Assembly: GCF_900105075.1 (NCBI RefSeq)
Contig: NZ_FNSK01000002.1
Span: 310,001-374,000, forward strand
Reading direction: 5' to 3'
Length of the DNA: 64,000 bases
DNA from: Rhodobacter sp. 24-YEA-8
GTDB taxonomy: Bacteria > Pseudomonadota > Alphaproteobacteria > Rhodobacterales > Rhodobacteraceae
The first letter of the stretch is position 1, and every line of letters begins with the position of its first letter. The translations under genes and the position numbers were made by a program. Below, piece by piece: positions 8,223 to 17,104 of this stretch. Below the pieces are notes generated by a model. That model did not search any database and had not been told where the DNA came from. It saw only the letters and a program-made list of their open reading frames with translations.

Positions 8223-10151
8223 TCAGCCGGCGCTGTCGCGCCTTGCCTGATCCCAGATGTCACACAGCCGGCTGTAGCGCGCCGTCATGTCGGCAACCGC
8301 CCCGGCGTCATCTGTTTTACCTTCCATCCAGGACCGCGCCACATCGCCGAATATCGACCGTCCGACAGCAAAGCCCCGGACCAGTGGCTGCGCCGCCGCG
8401 ACGCGGAAGCTCGCGGCCAGTTCGTCCTCGGGCGCATCTAGACCGAGGATCACGATGCCGCGCGTATTGGGGTCGTTTTCGCCGATGGCGGCGACGGCAT
8501 TGGCCCAGGCCCCGGCCGTCTTCATCGGTTCAAGCTTCCACCAGTCGGGGAAGACGCCCAGATCATAGAAGCGGCGGATGATCGTGGCCGTGGTCATGTC
8601 ATCCACCGGCGCCACTTTGGAGGGGATCACCTCCAGCAGGAATTCCAGCCGGTTGCGTCGCGCCGCTGCGAAAAGACGCTTCACGACATCCTCCTGCCGG
8701 GCCCAGGTCGCAGCATCGTCATCGGGGTGGCAGAAACACAGAACCTTGACGACATGGTCCAGCGGCCATTCCGACAGACCGCCGTAATCCGCCCCGATCT
8801 CGGGCTCGAGGCTCAGGGGGCGCGAACCCGGCCATTCCACCGGCCGCCCGACCCAGAGGCCAGTGCCCGCCGAGGCATGCAGCGCTGCTTTGCCAAGCCG
8901 GTTGTCGCAGAGAATGCCATAGCCCGGCCGATCCGCCTGGACCCCGCGCGCGGCCTCAAGGCACAGCTCTTTGAAGGCGCCTATTTTCGCGGGTGTCGCG
9001 CCCTGCATCTGTTCCAGCTGCATCCGGTGATCAAAGGCAAAGACGCGGATGTCTTTCCAGGGGTTGCCCCGCCTCTCACCCAGCAGGGAGCGGCGGTTGG
9101 TCGACCAGTGGATCTGTTCCAGTTCCGGGTCGTTTCTCAGATCCGGCCGGATCACGCCACGACCCAGGAAAAATTCCAGCTCCGCGAGCGAGGGATAGGC
9201 CGGCGCACAGCCATGGCGCGACACCGCGAAAGCCCCGCAGGCATTGGCATATTCCAGCGCGCGCGGCCATTTCTCATCATCCAGCCAGCCTTTCAGCAGG
9301 CCCGACATGAACCCGTCACCCGCGCCCAGCACGTTGAACACCTCGATCGGGAAGCCAGGCCCGGTCTCGCCCGCATCAAGGCTGTCCGGCACCGGGCCGG
9401 TGAACGCCACCGCCCCCGCCGCACCCCGTTTGCACACCAGCGTGGCAGTGCTCAGCGCCCTGACCGCGCGCAAAGCGGTGATGGTATCGGTCGATCCGCC
9501 CGCGATGTGGAATTCTTCCTCGGTCCCGACGATCAGATCGAAGAGATGCAGCGTGGTTTGCAGTTTCGCCGTCACCTCGGCGCTTTCGACGAAGCGGCTT
9601 TCGCCGTCACCATGGCCCGCAACACCCCAGAGATTCGGGCGGTAATCGATATCCAGCGCCGTCCGCGCGCCATGCTGGCGGGCCAGTGCCAGCGCCTTCA
9701 GCACCGCCGCCTTGGTGCGCGGATGCGAAAGATGGGTGCCGGTCGCAACCACCGCGCGGGTATCCGCAATCAGCGCCTCGTCAATATCATCCTCGCACAG
9801 CGCCATATCGGCGCAGTTTTCGCGGTAGAAGATCAGCGGGAACTGATGTTCATCGCGGATCCCCAGCAGAACCAGCGCCGTCAGCCGTTCCGGGTCGGTC
9901 ACCACGCCGCGCGTATCGACGCCTTCGCGCGCCAGCTCTTCGCGCAGGAACCGGCCCATATGTTCAGCGCCGACCCGGGTGATCAGCGCAGATTTCAGCC
10001 CCAGCCGCGCCGTCCCCACCGCCATATTGGTGGGGGATCCGCCGACATATTTCTGAAACGAGCCCATATCTTCCAGCCGTCCCCCCACCTGACCGCCATA
10101 AAGGTCGATGGAGGACCGGCCAATGGTCACGAGGTCCAGCTTTTTCGTCAT
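8223..10151 (-). CDS. iolC: bifunctional 5-dehydro-2-deoxygluconokinase / DUF2090 aldolase-like protein
   Basis: The first ~325 residues are a PfkB-type sugar kinase (GGSPTNMAVGTARLG near the N-terminus, catalytic NVLGAGDGFMSG). The remaining ~315 are the DUF2090 TIM-barrel domain (RVFAFDHRMQLEQM start). Such IolC-DUF2090 fusions are common in proteobacteria, and the second domain is thought to do the IolJ-like cleavage of 5-dehydro-2-deoxygluconate 6-phosphate to dihydroxyacetone phosphate and malonate semialdehyde. The 642-residue length is normal for the fusion. It lies between iolB and a Gfo/Idh gene, and no separate iolJ is present. Confidence 0.92.
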   Translation of the reverse strand: MTKKLDLVTIGRSSIDLYGGQVGGRLEDMGSFQKYVGGSPTNMAVGTARLGLKSALITRVGAEHMGRFLREELAREGVDTRGVVTDPERLTALVLLGIRDEHQFPLIFYRENCADMALCEDDIDEALIADTRAVVATGTHLSHPRTKAAVLKALALARQHGARTALDIDYRPNLWGVAGHGDGESRFVESAEVTAKLQTTLHLFDLIVGTEEEFHIAGGSTDTITALRAVRALSTATLVCKRGAAGAVAFTGPVPDSLDAGETGPGFPIEVFNVLGAGDGFMSGLLKGWLDDEKWPRALEYANACGAFAVSRHGCAPAYPSLAELEFFLGRGVIRPDLRNDPELEQIHWSTNRRSLLGERRGNPWKDIRVFAFDHRMQLEQMQGATPAKIGAFKELCLEAARGVQADRPGYGILCDNRLGKAALHASAGTGLWVGRPVEWPGSRPLSLEPEIGADYGGLSEWPLDHVVKVLCFCHPDDDAATWARQEDVVKRLFAAARRNRLEFLLEVIPSKVAPVDDMTTATIIRRFYDLGVFPDWWKLEPMKTAGAWANAVAAIGENDPNTRGIVILGLDAPEDELAASFRVAAAQPLVRGFAVGRSIFGDVARSWMEGKTDDAGAVADMTARYSRLCDIWDQARRDSAG

Positions 10152-10187
10152 CTCACAAACCCCCTCCCCCGGGGTGAACTCCTGGTC

Positions 10188-11345
10188 TCAAACGGCAACA
10201 GGCGTGATCCAGGGCTGATCGTCCGCCTCATGGCTGTCGACAACCGCCTCGACAAAGGCGACACCCTTCACCCCGTCCCGGATCAGCGGAAGGTCCTGGC
10301 CGATGGGCGCAGGCACGCGGCCTTCTGCCCGGGCGCGGATCGCTTCGGCAAAGCCAAGATAAAGATTGGCGAAGGCCTCGAGATAGCCTTCGGGATGGCC
10401 CGGAGGCGTGCGGGTACGCGCCTTCGCCGCCGGTGACAGATCACCCGCTCCGCGTTTGAGCGTCTGCACGCGGCCCTCAAGCGGGGTCAGGATCAGCTCA
10501 TTGGGCTGTTCCTGATACCACGCAAGCGAGCCTTTCCCGCCAAAGACCCGGATGCGGACACCGTTGGAATTGCCAATGGCGACCTGGCTCGACCACAAAA
10601 GCCCGCGTGCGCCGCCCTCATAGCGCAGCATCACATGCGCGTTGTCATCAAGCGAACGACCGTTCACAAATGTCGCCAGATCCGCCGTCAGCGATTGTAG
10701 CCGCAGCCCGGTGACAAAGCCCGCGAGGTGATAGGCATGGGTGCCGATATCGCCGATGGAACCACCGCGCCCGTTCTTCTTCGGGTCGGTCCGCCAGGCG
10801 GCTTGGGCATTGCCCTCGGCCTCAATCGCCGTCGCCATCCATTCCAGCGGATATTCGACCTGCACTGTCCTGACCGCGCCGATCTCACCGGCCGCGACCC
10901 GCGCACGGGCCTCATGCACCATCGGATAGCCGGAATAGGTATAGGTGACGCCGATGAAGATACCACGCACCCGGGCGAGTTCCTCCAGCGCCAGCGCCTC
11001 TTCCAGCGTGGCGGTCAGCGGCTTTTCGCAGATCACCGCGATGCCCGCCTCGATCAGCGCCTTCGCCATAGGGTAATGGGTGAAATTGGGTGTACAGATC
11101 GCCACCGCATCGACGCGGTCCTCGCGGGCAATTTCCCCCGCGATCAGCTCCTGATATGTCCCGTAGCTGCGATCTTCAGCGATGCCCTGGCTTTGCGCGA
11201 AAGCCCTGCCCTTTGCGGGATCTGCATCAAACGCCCCCGCCACCAGCACCCAGGCGCCATCCAACCGCGCCGCAAGGCGGTGGATATTGCCGATATAGGC
11301 CCCTTCCCCACCGCCGATCATCCCAAGCCGCAATTGCCGCGTCAT
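10188..11345 (-). CDS. Gfo/Idh/MocA-family NAD(P)-dependent oxidoreductase
   Basis: The 385-residue protein has the N-terminal Rossmann motif GMIGGGEGAYIG and the family signature CEKPLTATLEEA, with GGSIGDIGTHAYHL supplying the usual active-site Asp and His. It overlaps the upstream gene by four bases and lies inside the iol operon, but it is not the canonical inositol dehydrogenase (that fits the gene at 16092 better). It likely oxidises a second inositol isomer, inosamine or inosose. Substrate unknown. Confidence 0.85.
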   Translation of the reverse strand: MTRQLRLGMIGGGEGAYIGNIHRLAARLDGAWVLVAGAFDADPAKGRAFAQSQGIAEDRSYGTYQELIAGEIAREDRVDAVAICTPNFTHYPMAKALIEAGIAVICEKPLTATLEEALALEELARVRGIFIGVTYTYSGYPMVHEARARVAAGEIGAVRTVQVEYPLEWMATAIEAEGNAQAAWRTDPKKNGRGGSIGDIGTHAYHLAGFVTGLRLQSLTADLATFVNGRSLDDNAHVMLRYEGGARGLLWSSQVAIGNSNGVRIRVFGGKGSLAWYQEQPNELILTPLEGRVQTLKRGAGDLSPAAKARTRTPPGHPEGYLEAFANLYLGFAEAIRARAEGRVPAPIGQDLPLIRDGVKGVAFVEAVVDSHEADDQPWITPVAV

Positions 11346-12403
11346 GCTTCCCCCAGCCCGAGCATCGCCCGGTTGGCTGCCCGGTCTGCGCCGGATTTCA
11401 CGAAATCATCAAAGGCCCGGTCCGAGACGCGGATGATATGGTCTTTGATGAACTGAGCCCCCTCGCGCGCGCCGTCTTCGGGGTTTTTGATGAAACATTC
11501 CCATTCCAGAACCGCCCAGCCGTCAAAGCCGTAAGTGGACAGCTTCGTGAAGATGGCCCCAAAATCGACCTGACCATCGCCGGGGCTGCGGAAGCGGCCC
11601 GCGCGTTTCGCCCAGGGCATATAGCCGCCGTAAGCGCCGGATTTGCCATCCGGGCGGAACTCGGCATCCTTCACATGGAAGGTGCGGATACGCTCATGGT
11701 AATGGTCAATGAACGCGAGATAATCCATGCCCTGCAGCACCAGATGGCTCGGGTCATACATCAGATTGGCGCGGGGGTGGCCCTTCACCTTGCCAAGAAA
11801 ATATTCCCAGGAATGACCGTCATGCAGGTCTTCCATCGGGTGGATTTCATAGCAGACATCCACGCCATGGGCGTCGAAATCATTCAGGATCGGCGTCCAG
11901 CGGCGGGCAAGTTCGTCAAAACCCTCTTCCACCAGCCCCTCGGGCCATTGCGGATAGGGGTAGAGGTAGGGCCAGAGCAGAGCGCCGGAGAATGTCACAT
12001 GCCGGTCGATCCCGAACCGCTGCGAGGCCCGCGCCGCGAAGCGAAGCTGTTCTTCCGCCCAGGCGCGCCGCCGCGCCGGGTTGCCGCGCACATGTGCGGG
12101 CGCAAAGGCATCCAGCACCCCGTCATGACAGGGATGCGCCGCCACCAGCTGCCCGGTGATATGCGAGGCAAACTCGGTGATTTCCAGCCCGTGATCCGCC
12201 AGAAGGCCTCTGATCTCATCACAGTAAGCGTCTGAGGTCGCGGCCTTTTCCATATCGATCAGCCGCGTCTCCCAGGTTGGGATCTGCACGCCCTTGAAAC
12301 CCTTCTCCGCCGCCCAGGCCGCGAGGCCCGGCAGCGAGTTATAGGGCGCCGCATCCGCAGCAAACTGCGCAAGAAAGACCCCTGGTCCTTTGATCGTGCG
12401 CAT
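11342..12403 (-). CDS. sugar phosphate isomerase/epimerase-like TIM-barrel protein
   Basis: The 353-residue AP-endonuclease-2-fold protein has metal-ligand segments typical of the xylose-isomerase-like superfamily (CYEIHPMEDLHDG, MYDPSHLVLQG, TFHVKDAEF, WAVLEWEC). It is overlapped by the Gfo/Idh gene and starts three bases before the SDR stop. The family includes IolE, IolI and rhizopine MocC, so an isomerase or dehydratase acting on an inosose or keto-sugar is plausible. It is longer than IolE and clearly different from the IolE at 13216. Confidence 0.82.
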   Translation of the reverse strand: MRTIKGPGVFLAQFAADAAPYNSLPGLAAWAAEKGFKGVQIPTWETRLIDMEKAATSDAYCDEIRGLLADHGLEITEFASHITGQLVAAHPCHDGVLDAFAPAHVRGNPARRRAWAEEQLRFAARASQRFGIDRHVTFSGALLWPYLYPYPQWPEGLVEEGFDELARRWTPILNDFDAHGVDVCYEIHPMEDLHDGHSWEYFLGKVKGHPRANLMYDPSHLVLQGMDYLAFIDHYHERIRTFHVKDAEFRPDGKSGAYGGYMPWAKRAGRFRSPGDGQVDFGAIFTKLSTYGFDGWAVLEWECFIKNPEDGAREGAQFIKDHIIRVSDRAFDDFVKSGADRAANRAMLGLGEA

Positions 12404-12406
12404 CGC

Positions 12407-13219
12407 TCAACCCTCCAGCGCGACCGCAGGTACGGGTGCGTCGTCATAGCCGCCATAGACCGACTGGTCGAAGGGGATCACCGCGCCTGTCATCATGCCG
12501 CCATCGTCCGAGGCCATCCACAAAACCGCGCGCGCCACCTCTTTCGGGTCGAGGATCCGGCCAAAGGGTTTCGCGGCCGCCGCCCGGTCGATGAAATCCG
12601 GATCACCGGTTTCTGACAGCACCAGCGCCCGTTCATGGTCCGAATTCATCCAGCCGATATCGAGCTGGTTGATATGGATCTTGTGCCGCATCAGCGCGAA
12701 ACCGGCATGGCGGGTCAGGGTCGAAAGCGCACCCTTCGAAGTCGAATAGGGCGCGAGGAAGGGCTGTCCTGCAAGGCCCGACATCGAACCGATATTGACC
12801 ACACGGCCCTCGATCCCCTCGCGGATCATCACCTTTGCCGCGTCCTGGATCAGGAAAAACGGCGCGCGGGTATTGACCGCGATCATGCGGTCAAAGAGCT
12901 CCGGCGAGGTGTTGAGCATATTGCCGCGATCCGTCAGACCCGCCGCATTGACGAGGATGTCGACCCGGCCGAAACGCTTGTCAGCCGCAGGGACAATCTT
13001 CGCCACATCCTCGATATTGCCGAGGTCGGCGAGCACCAGCTCCACCGGCACACCGGTCGCCTCAAAAATCGACTTCGCAACTGCGCGGCCTTTTTCTTCG
13101 CCGCGCCCGACGATGACGATCCCCGCTGCACCGGCCTCGGCAAAGAGCCGGGCAATCGCCGCGCCAAGGCCCTGGGTGCCGCCGGTGACAATCGCGACTT
13201 TCCCGTCGATCCGGTTCAT
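12407..13219 (-). CDS. short-chain dehydrogenase/reductase
   Basis: A classical SDR of 270 residues: cofactor motif TGGTQGLG (12-19), NAAG near 90, and the catalytic Ser plus YSTSK (Tyr-x-x-x-Lys) near 160. Four-base overlap with the iolE gene and a three-base gap to the TIM-barrel gene mark it as an operon member. It may interconvert an inositol stereoisomer or a downstream keto acid. No substrate can be assigned from sequence. Confidence 0.88.
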   Translation of the reverse strand: MNRIDGKVAIVTGGTQGLGAAIARLFAEAGAAGIVIVGRGEEKGRAVAKSIFEATGVPVELVLADLGNIEDVAKIVPAADKRFGRVDILVNAAGLTDRGNMLNTSPELFDRMIAVNTRAPFFLIQDAAKVMIREGIEGRVVNIGSMSGLAGQPFLAPYSTSKGALSTLTRHAGFALMRHKIHINQLDIGWMNSDHERALVLSETGDPDFIDRAAAAKPFGRILDPKEVARAVLWMASDDGGMMTGAVIPFDQSVYGGYDDAPVPAVALEG

Positions 13220-14109
13220 TTCGCCACCTCATAGCCGGCGGCGGCCATGACGCGCATCAGCTCTTTATGGCCCTTCACTGCCATTTCCAGCGGCGGCGAG
13301 ATTTTCGGATCCTGCTCTGCCTCGACCACGAACCAGCCTTCATAGCCCTTCCGGGCCAGCGCTTTCACAATCGCCTCAAAGTCCAGCGAGCCATCGCCCG
13401 GCACGGTAAAGGCACCCTTGATCACCGCATCAAGGAAGCTCTCTTTCGTACGGTCCAGGCCGTCAATCACCGATTTCCGGATGTCCTTGGTGTGGACATG
13501 GGTGAAGCGCGCATGGTGGTTGTCGATCACCCGCATCAGATCGCCGCCCGCGAAGGCGAGGTGTCCGGCATCAAACAAAAGCGGCACAGAAGAATGCTTC
13601 AGGAAGAGATCAATCTCCGGCTCGGTCTCGACCACCGCCGCCATATGGTGGTGATAGGAGATCGGCATCCCCTGTTTCGCGCACCAGTCGGCGAAGTCGC
13701 TGATCTTGCGACCGTAAGCCGCCATCTCGGTTTCAGTCAGCTTCGCCTTTGTCGCAAGCGGCGCCGAGCGCACACCCTGGATCGAGCGCGCGGTCTCGCC
13801 ATAGACAATGCAGGGCGCTTTGGCGGCGATGAAAAAGGCCATCTGTTCCGCGATGCGGTCCTTCTCGACCTCGATATCACCATCGACCAGCAGGCCCGAG
13901 AACCAGCCGCCACAGACCGAGATGCCAAAACGGTCCAGGATAGGCCCAAGCTCTGCCATATCCATCGGGAAGCGGCGGCCGGTCTCCATGCCGGTAAAGC
14001 CCGCGACCGAGGTCTGGCGCAGACATTCCTCAAGGCTCACATCATCCGACAGTTCCGCGAGGTCGTCATTCCACCAGGCAATCGGGGCAATTCCAAGTTT
14101 CGCTTTCAT
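13216..14109 (-). CDS. iolE: myo-inosose-2 dehydratase
   Basis: IolE dehydrates 2-keto-myo-inositol to the trihydroxycyclohexanedione that IolD hydrolyses. The N-terminus KLGIAPIAWWNDDL and the ETGRRFP segment are characteristic, and metal-ligand segments SYHHHMAAVVE, LFDAGHLAFAGG and FTHVHTKDIR are intact. The 297-residue length is normal. The ATG read from 14109 gives the canonical start, four bases after the iolD stop; a frame extension up to 14253 runs inside iolD and is not used. Confidence 0.93.
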   Translation of the reverse strand: MKAKLGIAPIAWWNDDLAELSDDVSLEECLRQTSVAGFTGMETGRRFPMDMAELGPILDRFGISVCGGWFSGLLVDGDIEVEKDRIAEQMAFFIAAKAPCIVYGETARSIQGVRSAPLATKAKLTETEMAAYGRKISDFADWCAKQGMPISYHHHMAAVVETEPEIDLFLKHSSVPLLFDAGHLAFAGGDLMRVIDNHHARFTHVHTKDIRKSVIDGLDRTKESFLDAVIKGAFTVPGDGSLDFEAIVKALARKGYEGWFVVEAEQDPKISPPLEMAVKGHKELMRVMAAAGYEVAK

Positions 14110-14113
14110 GGTA

Positions 14114-15985
14114 TCAGACCCCGATACGCTGCTGTTTGCGAATTTTTTCCTGGTTCGCACGGGCGGTGCGGACCGATTCAAAGGTTGAGACCTCGGGCAC
14201 GCCGACATCCCAGTCGGCATCACCCGGCGTCCAGGTCCAGGCATCGGTGACAATCGACAGCACCGTCACGCCGTCCTGATCATAGGCCCATTCCAGAGCC
14301 GCCGGCAGGTCGGCCAGGCTTTCGACATGTTTCGCCGCCGCACCCATCGATTTGGCATGGGCCACGAAATCAACATGCAGCGGGTTGTTGCGGTCGCGGA
14401 TGCGGCAGTCTTTCAACAGGTTATTGAAACCCGGAACGCCCTTGGCCTGTTGCAGCCGGTTGATCACGGCATAGCCGCCATTGTCGCAGACGATCACGAT
14501 CATCTTATGGCCGGTCAGCGCCGCCGAATAGATATCGGAGTTCCCCATCATATAGGTGCCGTCACCCAGCATCACGATGGGCGTGCCGCCGGTGCCACCC
14601 GGGCCTTCTTGCGCCATCGCGGCACCCCAGCCCGCCGGGATCTCATATCCCATGCAGGAGAAGCCGAATTCGCAATCAAAAGTATGCGGGTCTTTGACGC
14701 GCCAACCCTTGACGACCTCGCCCGGCAGACCGCCGGCGGCGGTGACGAGCGTATCACCCGGACGCGCCGCCTGATTCACCACGTTGACGACCTGCTGATA
14801 GGAGGGTACCGCCGCATCGGTGGGAGCCTGCAGGCTGTCGAGGAGCCTGTTCCATTCCGCAAAGAGCTTCTTGCCGCGCGGCAACAGACCCGCGTCAGCC
14901 TTCCAGCTGCCAAGTGCCGCGTCGAGCTCCAGAATACCTTCCTTCGCATCGCCCACGACCGAGAGCGCCCGGTGCTTGATCGCATCGAACCGCGCCGCGT
15001 TCAGCGAGATGAACTGCGCTGATTTCGAGAATACCGTCCAGGAGCCGGTGGTGAAATCCTGCAGCCGGGTGCCGATGGCAAGGATCACATCCGCCTCGCG
15101 CGCCAGCTCATTCGCCGAGGTCGAGCCGAGGATGCCCACGGGGCCAATATGCACCGGATGGTCATGGGTGAAGGCGCCCTTGCCGGCCACGGTTTCCACA
15201 ACCGGGATACCGCGTTTGGCGGCGAAATCGGCCAGCGCCTGTTCGGCACGGCTATAGCGCACGCCACCGCCCGAGATGATCAGCGGCAGTTTCGCGCCTT
15301 TCAGCACTTCGGCAGCCTGCGCCACCGAATCGCGGTCGGGGCGCGGACGCGGGATCTTCCAGACTTTGGGTTCAAAGAAGACTTCCGGGTAATCATAGGC
15401 CACTTCCTGGGTGTCCTGGGCCAGACCGATGAAAGCCGGGCCGCAATCGGCAGGGTCCAGCATCACGGCCACGGCCTGGGGCAGCGACTGGATGATCTGT
15501 TCGGGCAAAACAATGCGGTCCCAGTAGCGCACCACCGGCTTGAACGCGTCATTCACGGTGATCGAGGGGTTGTTGTAATGCTCCACCTGCTGCAGCACCG
15601 GGTCAGGGACGCGGTTCGCGAATGTATCCCCCGCGATCAGAAGAACCGGCAGCCGGTTCGCCATAGCCACACCCGCCGCCGTGATCATATTGGCCGCACC
15701 CGGGCCGATCGAGGTCGCCGCAACCATCAGCTGACGGCGCTGTTTCGCTTTCGCGAATCCAATCGCGGCGAGCGCCATCGACTGCTCATTCTGGCCGCGC
15801 CAGGTCGGAAGCTGATCCTGCACCACCTCAAGCGCCTCGGAGAGGCAGGTCACATTGCCATGGCCGAAGATGCCGAAAACACCTGCGAAAAGCGGAACAC
15901 GTTGCCCGTCAATCTCGGTGAACTGGTTGCAAAGGTAACGAACAAGGGCCTGCGCCATAGTCAGGCGCACAGTAGATCCGGTCAT
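14114..15985 (-). CDS. iolD: 3D-(3,5/4)-trihydroxycyclohexane-1,2-dione hydrolase (ThDP-dependent)
   Basis: IolD opens the inositol-derived ring. The 623-residue protein has the three-domain acetolactate-synthase fold: pyrimidine-binding N-terminal part with FGIFGHGNV, a central domain, and the C-terminal ThDP/Mg motif GDGTYMMGNSDI followed by VIVCDNGGY. The start at 15985 (MTGSTVRLTMAQ) is preceded by AGGAGGAGG. A start at 16018 is possible but lies beyond that ribosome site. First gene of the minus-strand iol operon, transcribed from the divergent promoter region shared with iolG. Confidence 0.94.
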   Translation of the reverse strand: MTGSTVRLTMAQALVRYLCNQFTEIDGQRVPLFAGVFGIFGHGNVTCLSEALEVVQDQLPTWRGQNEQSMALAAIGFAKAKQRRQLMVAATSIGPGAANMITAAGVAMANRLPVLLIAGDTFANRVPDPVLQQVEHYNNPSITVNDAFKPVVRYWDRIVLPEQIIQSLPQAVAVMLDPADCGPAFIGLAQDTQEVAYDYPEVFFEPKVWKIPRPRPDRDSVAQAAEVLKGAKLPLIISGGGVRYSRAEQALADFAAKRGIPVVETVAGKGAFTHDHPVHIGPVGILGSTSANELAREADVILAIGTRLQDFTTGSWTVFSKSAQFISLNAARFDAIKHRALSVVGDAKEGILELDAALGSWKADAGLLPRGKKLFAEWNRLLDSLQAPTDAAVPSYQQVVNVVNQAARPGDTLVTAAGGLPGEVVKGWRVKDPHTFDCEFGFSCMGYEIPAGWGAAMAQEGPGGTGGTPIVMLGDGTYMMGNSDIYSAALTGHKMIVIVCDNGGYAVINRLQQAKGVPGFNNLLKDCRIRDRNNPLHVDFVAHAKSMGAAAKHVESLADLPAALEWAYDQDGVTVLSIVTDAWTWTPGDADWDVGVPEVSTFESVRTARANQEKIRKQQRIGV

Positions 15986-16035
15986 CTCGCCTCCTCCTGC
16001 GGATGTATCTTTTCTCAATGCTTACGGAATGCATA

Positions 16036-16068
16036 TTGACAATGCAACGTCATAGCAATGATTATTGC
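16036..16068. promoter_or_regulatory. iolG promoter with overlapping palindromic operator (divergent iolD/iolG region)
   Basis: In the 106-base gap between iolD and iolG, TTGACA (16036-16041) is followed after 18 bases by GATTAT (16060-16065), a 4-of-6 match to a -10 box. The palindrome GCAAT-GATT-ATTGC (16055-16068) covers this -10, so a bound repressor would block iolG. It is the same element found at 1067 and 3530. The iolD promoter on the other strand was not resolved. Confidence 0.5.
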
Positions 16069-16091
16069 AACAAAGTTGGGGAGGAGACTCA

Positions 16092-17099
16092 ATGCTCAGG
16101 ATTGCAGTAATCGGCACGGGCCGCATTGGCCGCATGCATGCCGAAAACATCGCAGCACACCCGCGTGCGGCGCTCGCCGGTGTCTATGATATTCATACCC
16201 CATCTGCCGCCGAAATGGCCGAAAAACTGGGCGTGACCCGGTTCGACAGCGCCGAAGCGCTGATCGCCTCGAAAGATGTCGATGCAATTCTTATTGCCTC
16301 CTCGACCGCCACCCATGCCGATCTGATCGAGGCCGCGGTCGCTGCCGGCAAACCCGCTTTGTGCGAAAAGCCGATTGATCTGTCGCTTGCCCGCGTCAAT
16401 GCCTGCGCTGCAAAGATCAAAGGCACAAGCGTTCCGATCATGCTCGGCTTCGTGCGCCGGATGGATAAAGGCCATGCGGGCGTGCAGGCGGCGATTGCCT
16501 CGGGCCAGATCGGTGATCTGCACCAGGTCATCATCACCTCGCGCGACCCCGACATGGCCCCCGATGCCTATATGGAGGTTTCGGGCGGTATCTTCCGCGA
16601 CATGACCATCCATGATTTCGACATGGCGCGTTTCATGCTGGGCGAGGATGTGACCGAGGTTTCCGCCACCGGCTCGCGGCTGGTGAAGCCCGGCCTGATG
16701 GAAAAACTCGGCGATTACGACACCGTTACCGTGGTCCTGAAAACCGCGTCCGGCAAGCAGGCGATCATCAACAATTCACGCCGCGCGGTCTATGGCTATG
16801 ACCAGCGGGTCGAGGCCTTCGGGTCAAAAGGCATGGCGATCTCGGAAAACCACGCCATGACCAAAGTGCGGCTCTTCGGGGCCGAGTTCACTGAACAAGC
16901 GCCGCCGCTCCTGAACTTCTTCATCGAGCGTTATGACGATGCTTTTGCCGCCGAGATCGGCGCCTTTGTCGATGCGGTCGAAAACGGCACCACGCCACCA
17001 ATGACCTTTGAAGACGGTCGCCAGGCGCTGATCCTCGCCGAGGCTGCGATCAGGTCGGTGGCCGAAGGCCGCACCATCCTCACGAAAGACATCGGTTAA
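16092..17099 (+). CDS. iolG: inositol 2-dehydrogenase (Gfo/Idh family)
   Basis: The 335-residue protein has the NAD motif IGTGRIGRMHAENIA and the signature CEKPIDLSLARV, with DMTIHDFDMARF carrying the active-site Asp/His pair. These are typical of myo-inositol dehydrogenase, which makes 2-keto-myo-inositol for IolE. The ATG at 16092 follows GGGGAGGAG; an in-frame start at 16065 lies before that site and is rejected. Divergent from iolD and first of a plus-strand operon. Confidence 0.9.
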   Translation: MLRIAVIGTGRIGRMHAENIAAHPRAALAGVYDIHTPSAAEMAEKLGVTRFDSAEALIASKDVDAILIASSTATHADLIEAAVAAGKPALCEKPIDLSLARVNACAAKIKGTSVPIMLGFVRRMDKGHAGVQAAIASGQIGDLHQVIITSRDPDMAPDAYMEVSGGIFRDMTIHDFDMARFMLGEDVTEVSATGSRLVKPGLMEKLGDYDTVTVVLKTASGKQAIINNSRRAVYGYDQRVEAFGSKGMAISENHAMTKVRLFGAEFTEQAPPLLNFFIERYDDAFAAEIGAFVDAVENGTTPPMTFEDGRQALILAEAAIRSVAEGRTILTKDIG

Positions 17100-17104
17100 G
17101 CCCC

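Noticed and set aside
8727..10436. 569-codon open frame on the plus strand
   Set aside because: It is antisense to iolC-DUF2090, rich in Arg/His/Gln with no domain, and has no ribosome site; GC-rich codon bias keeps the opposite frame open.
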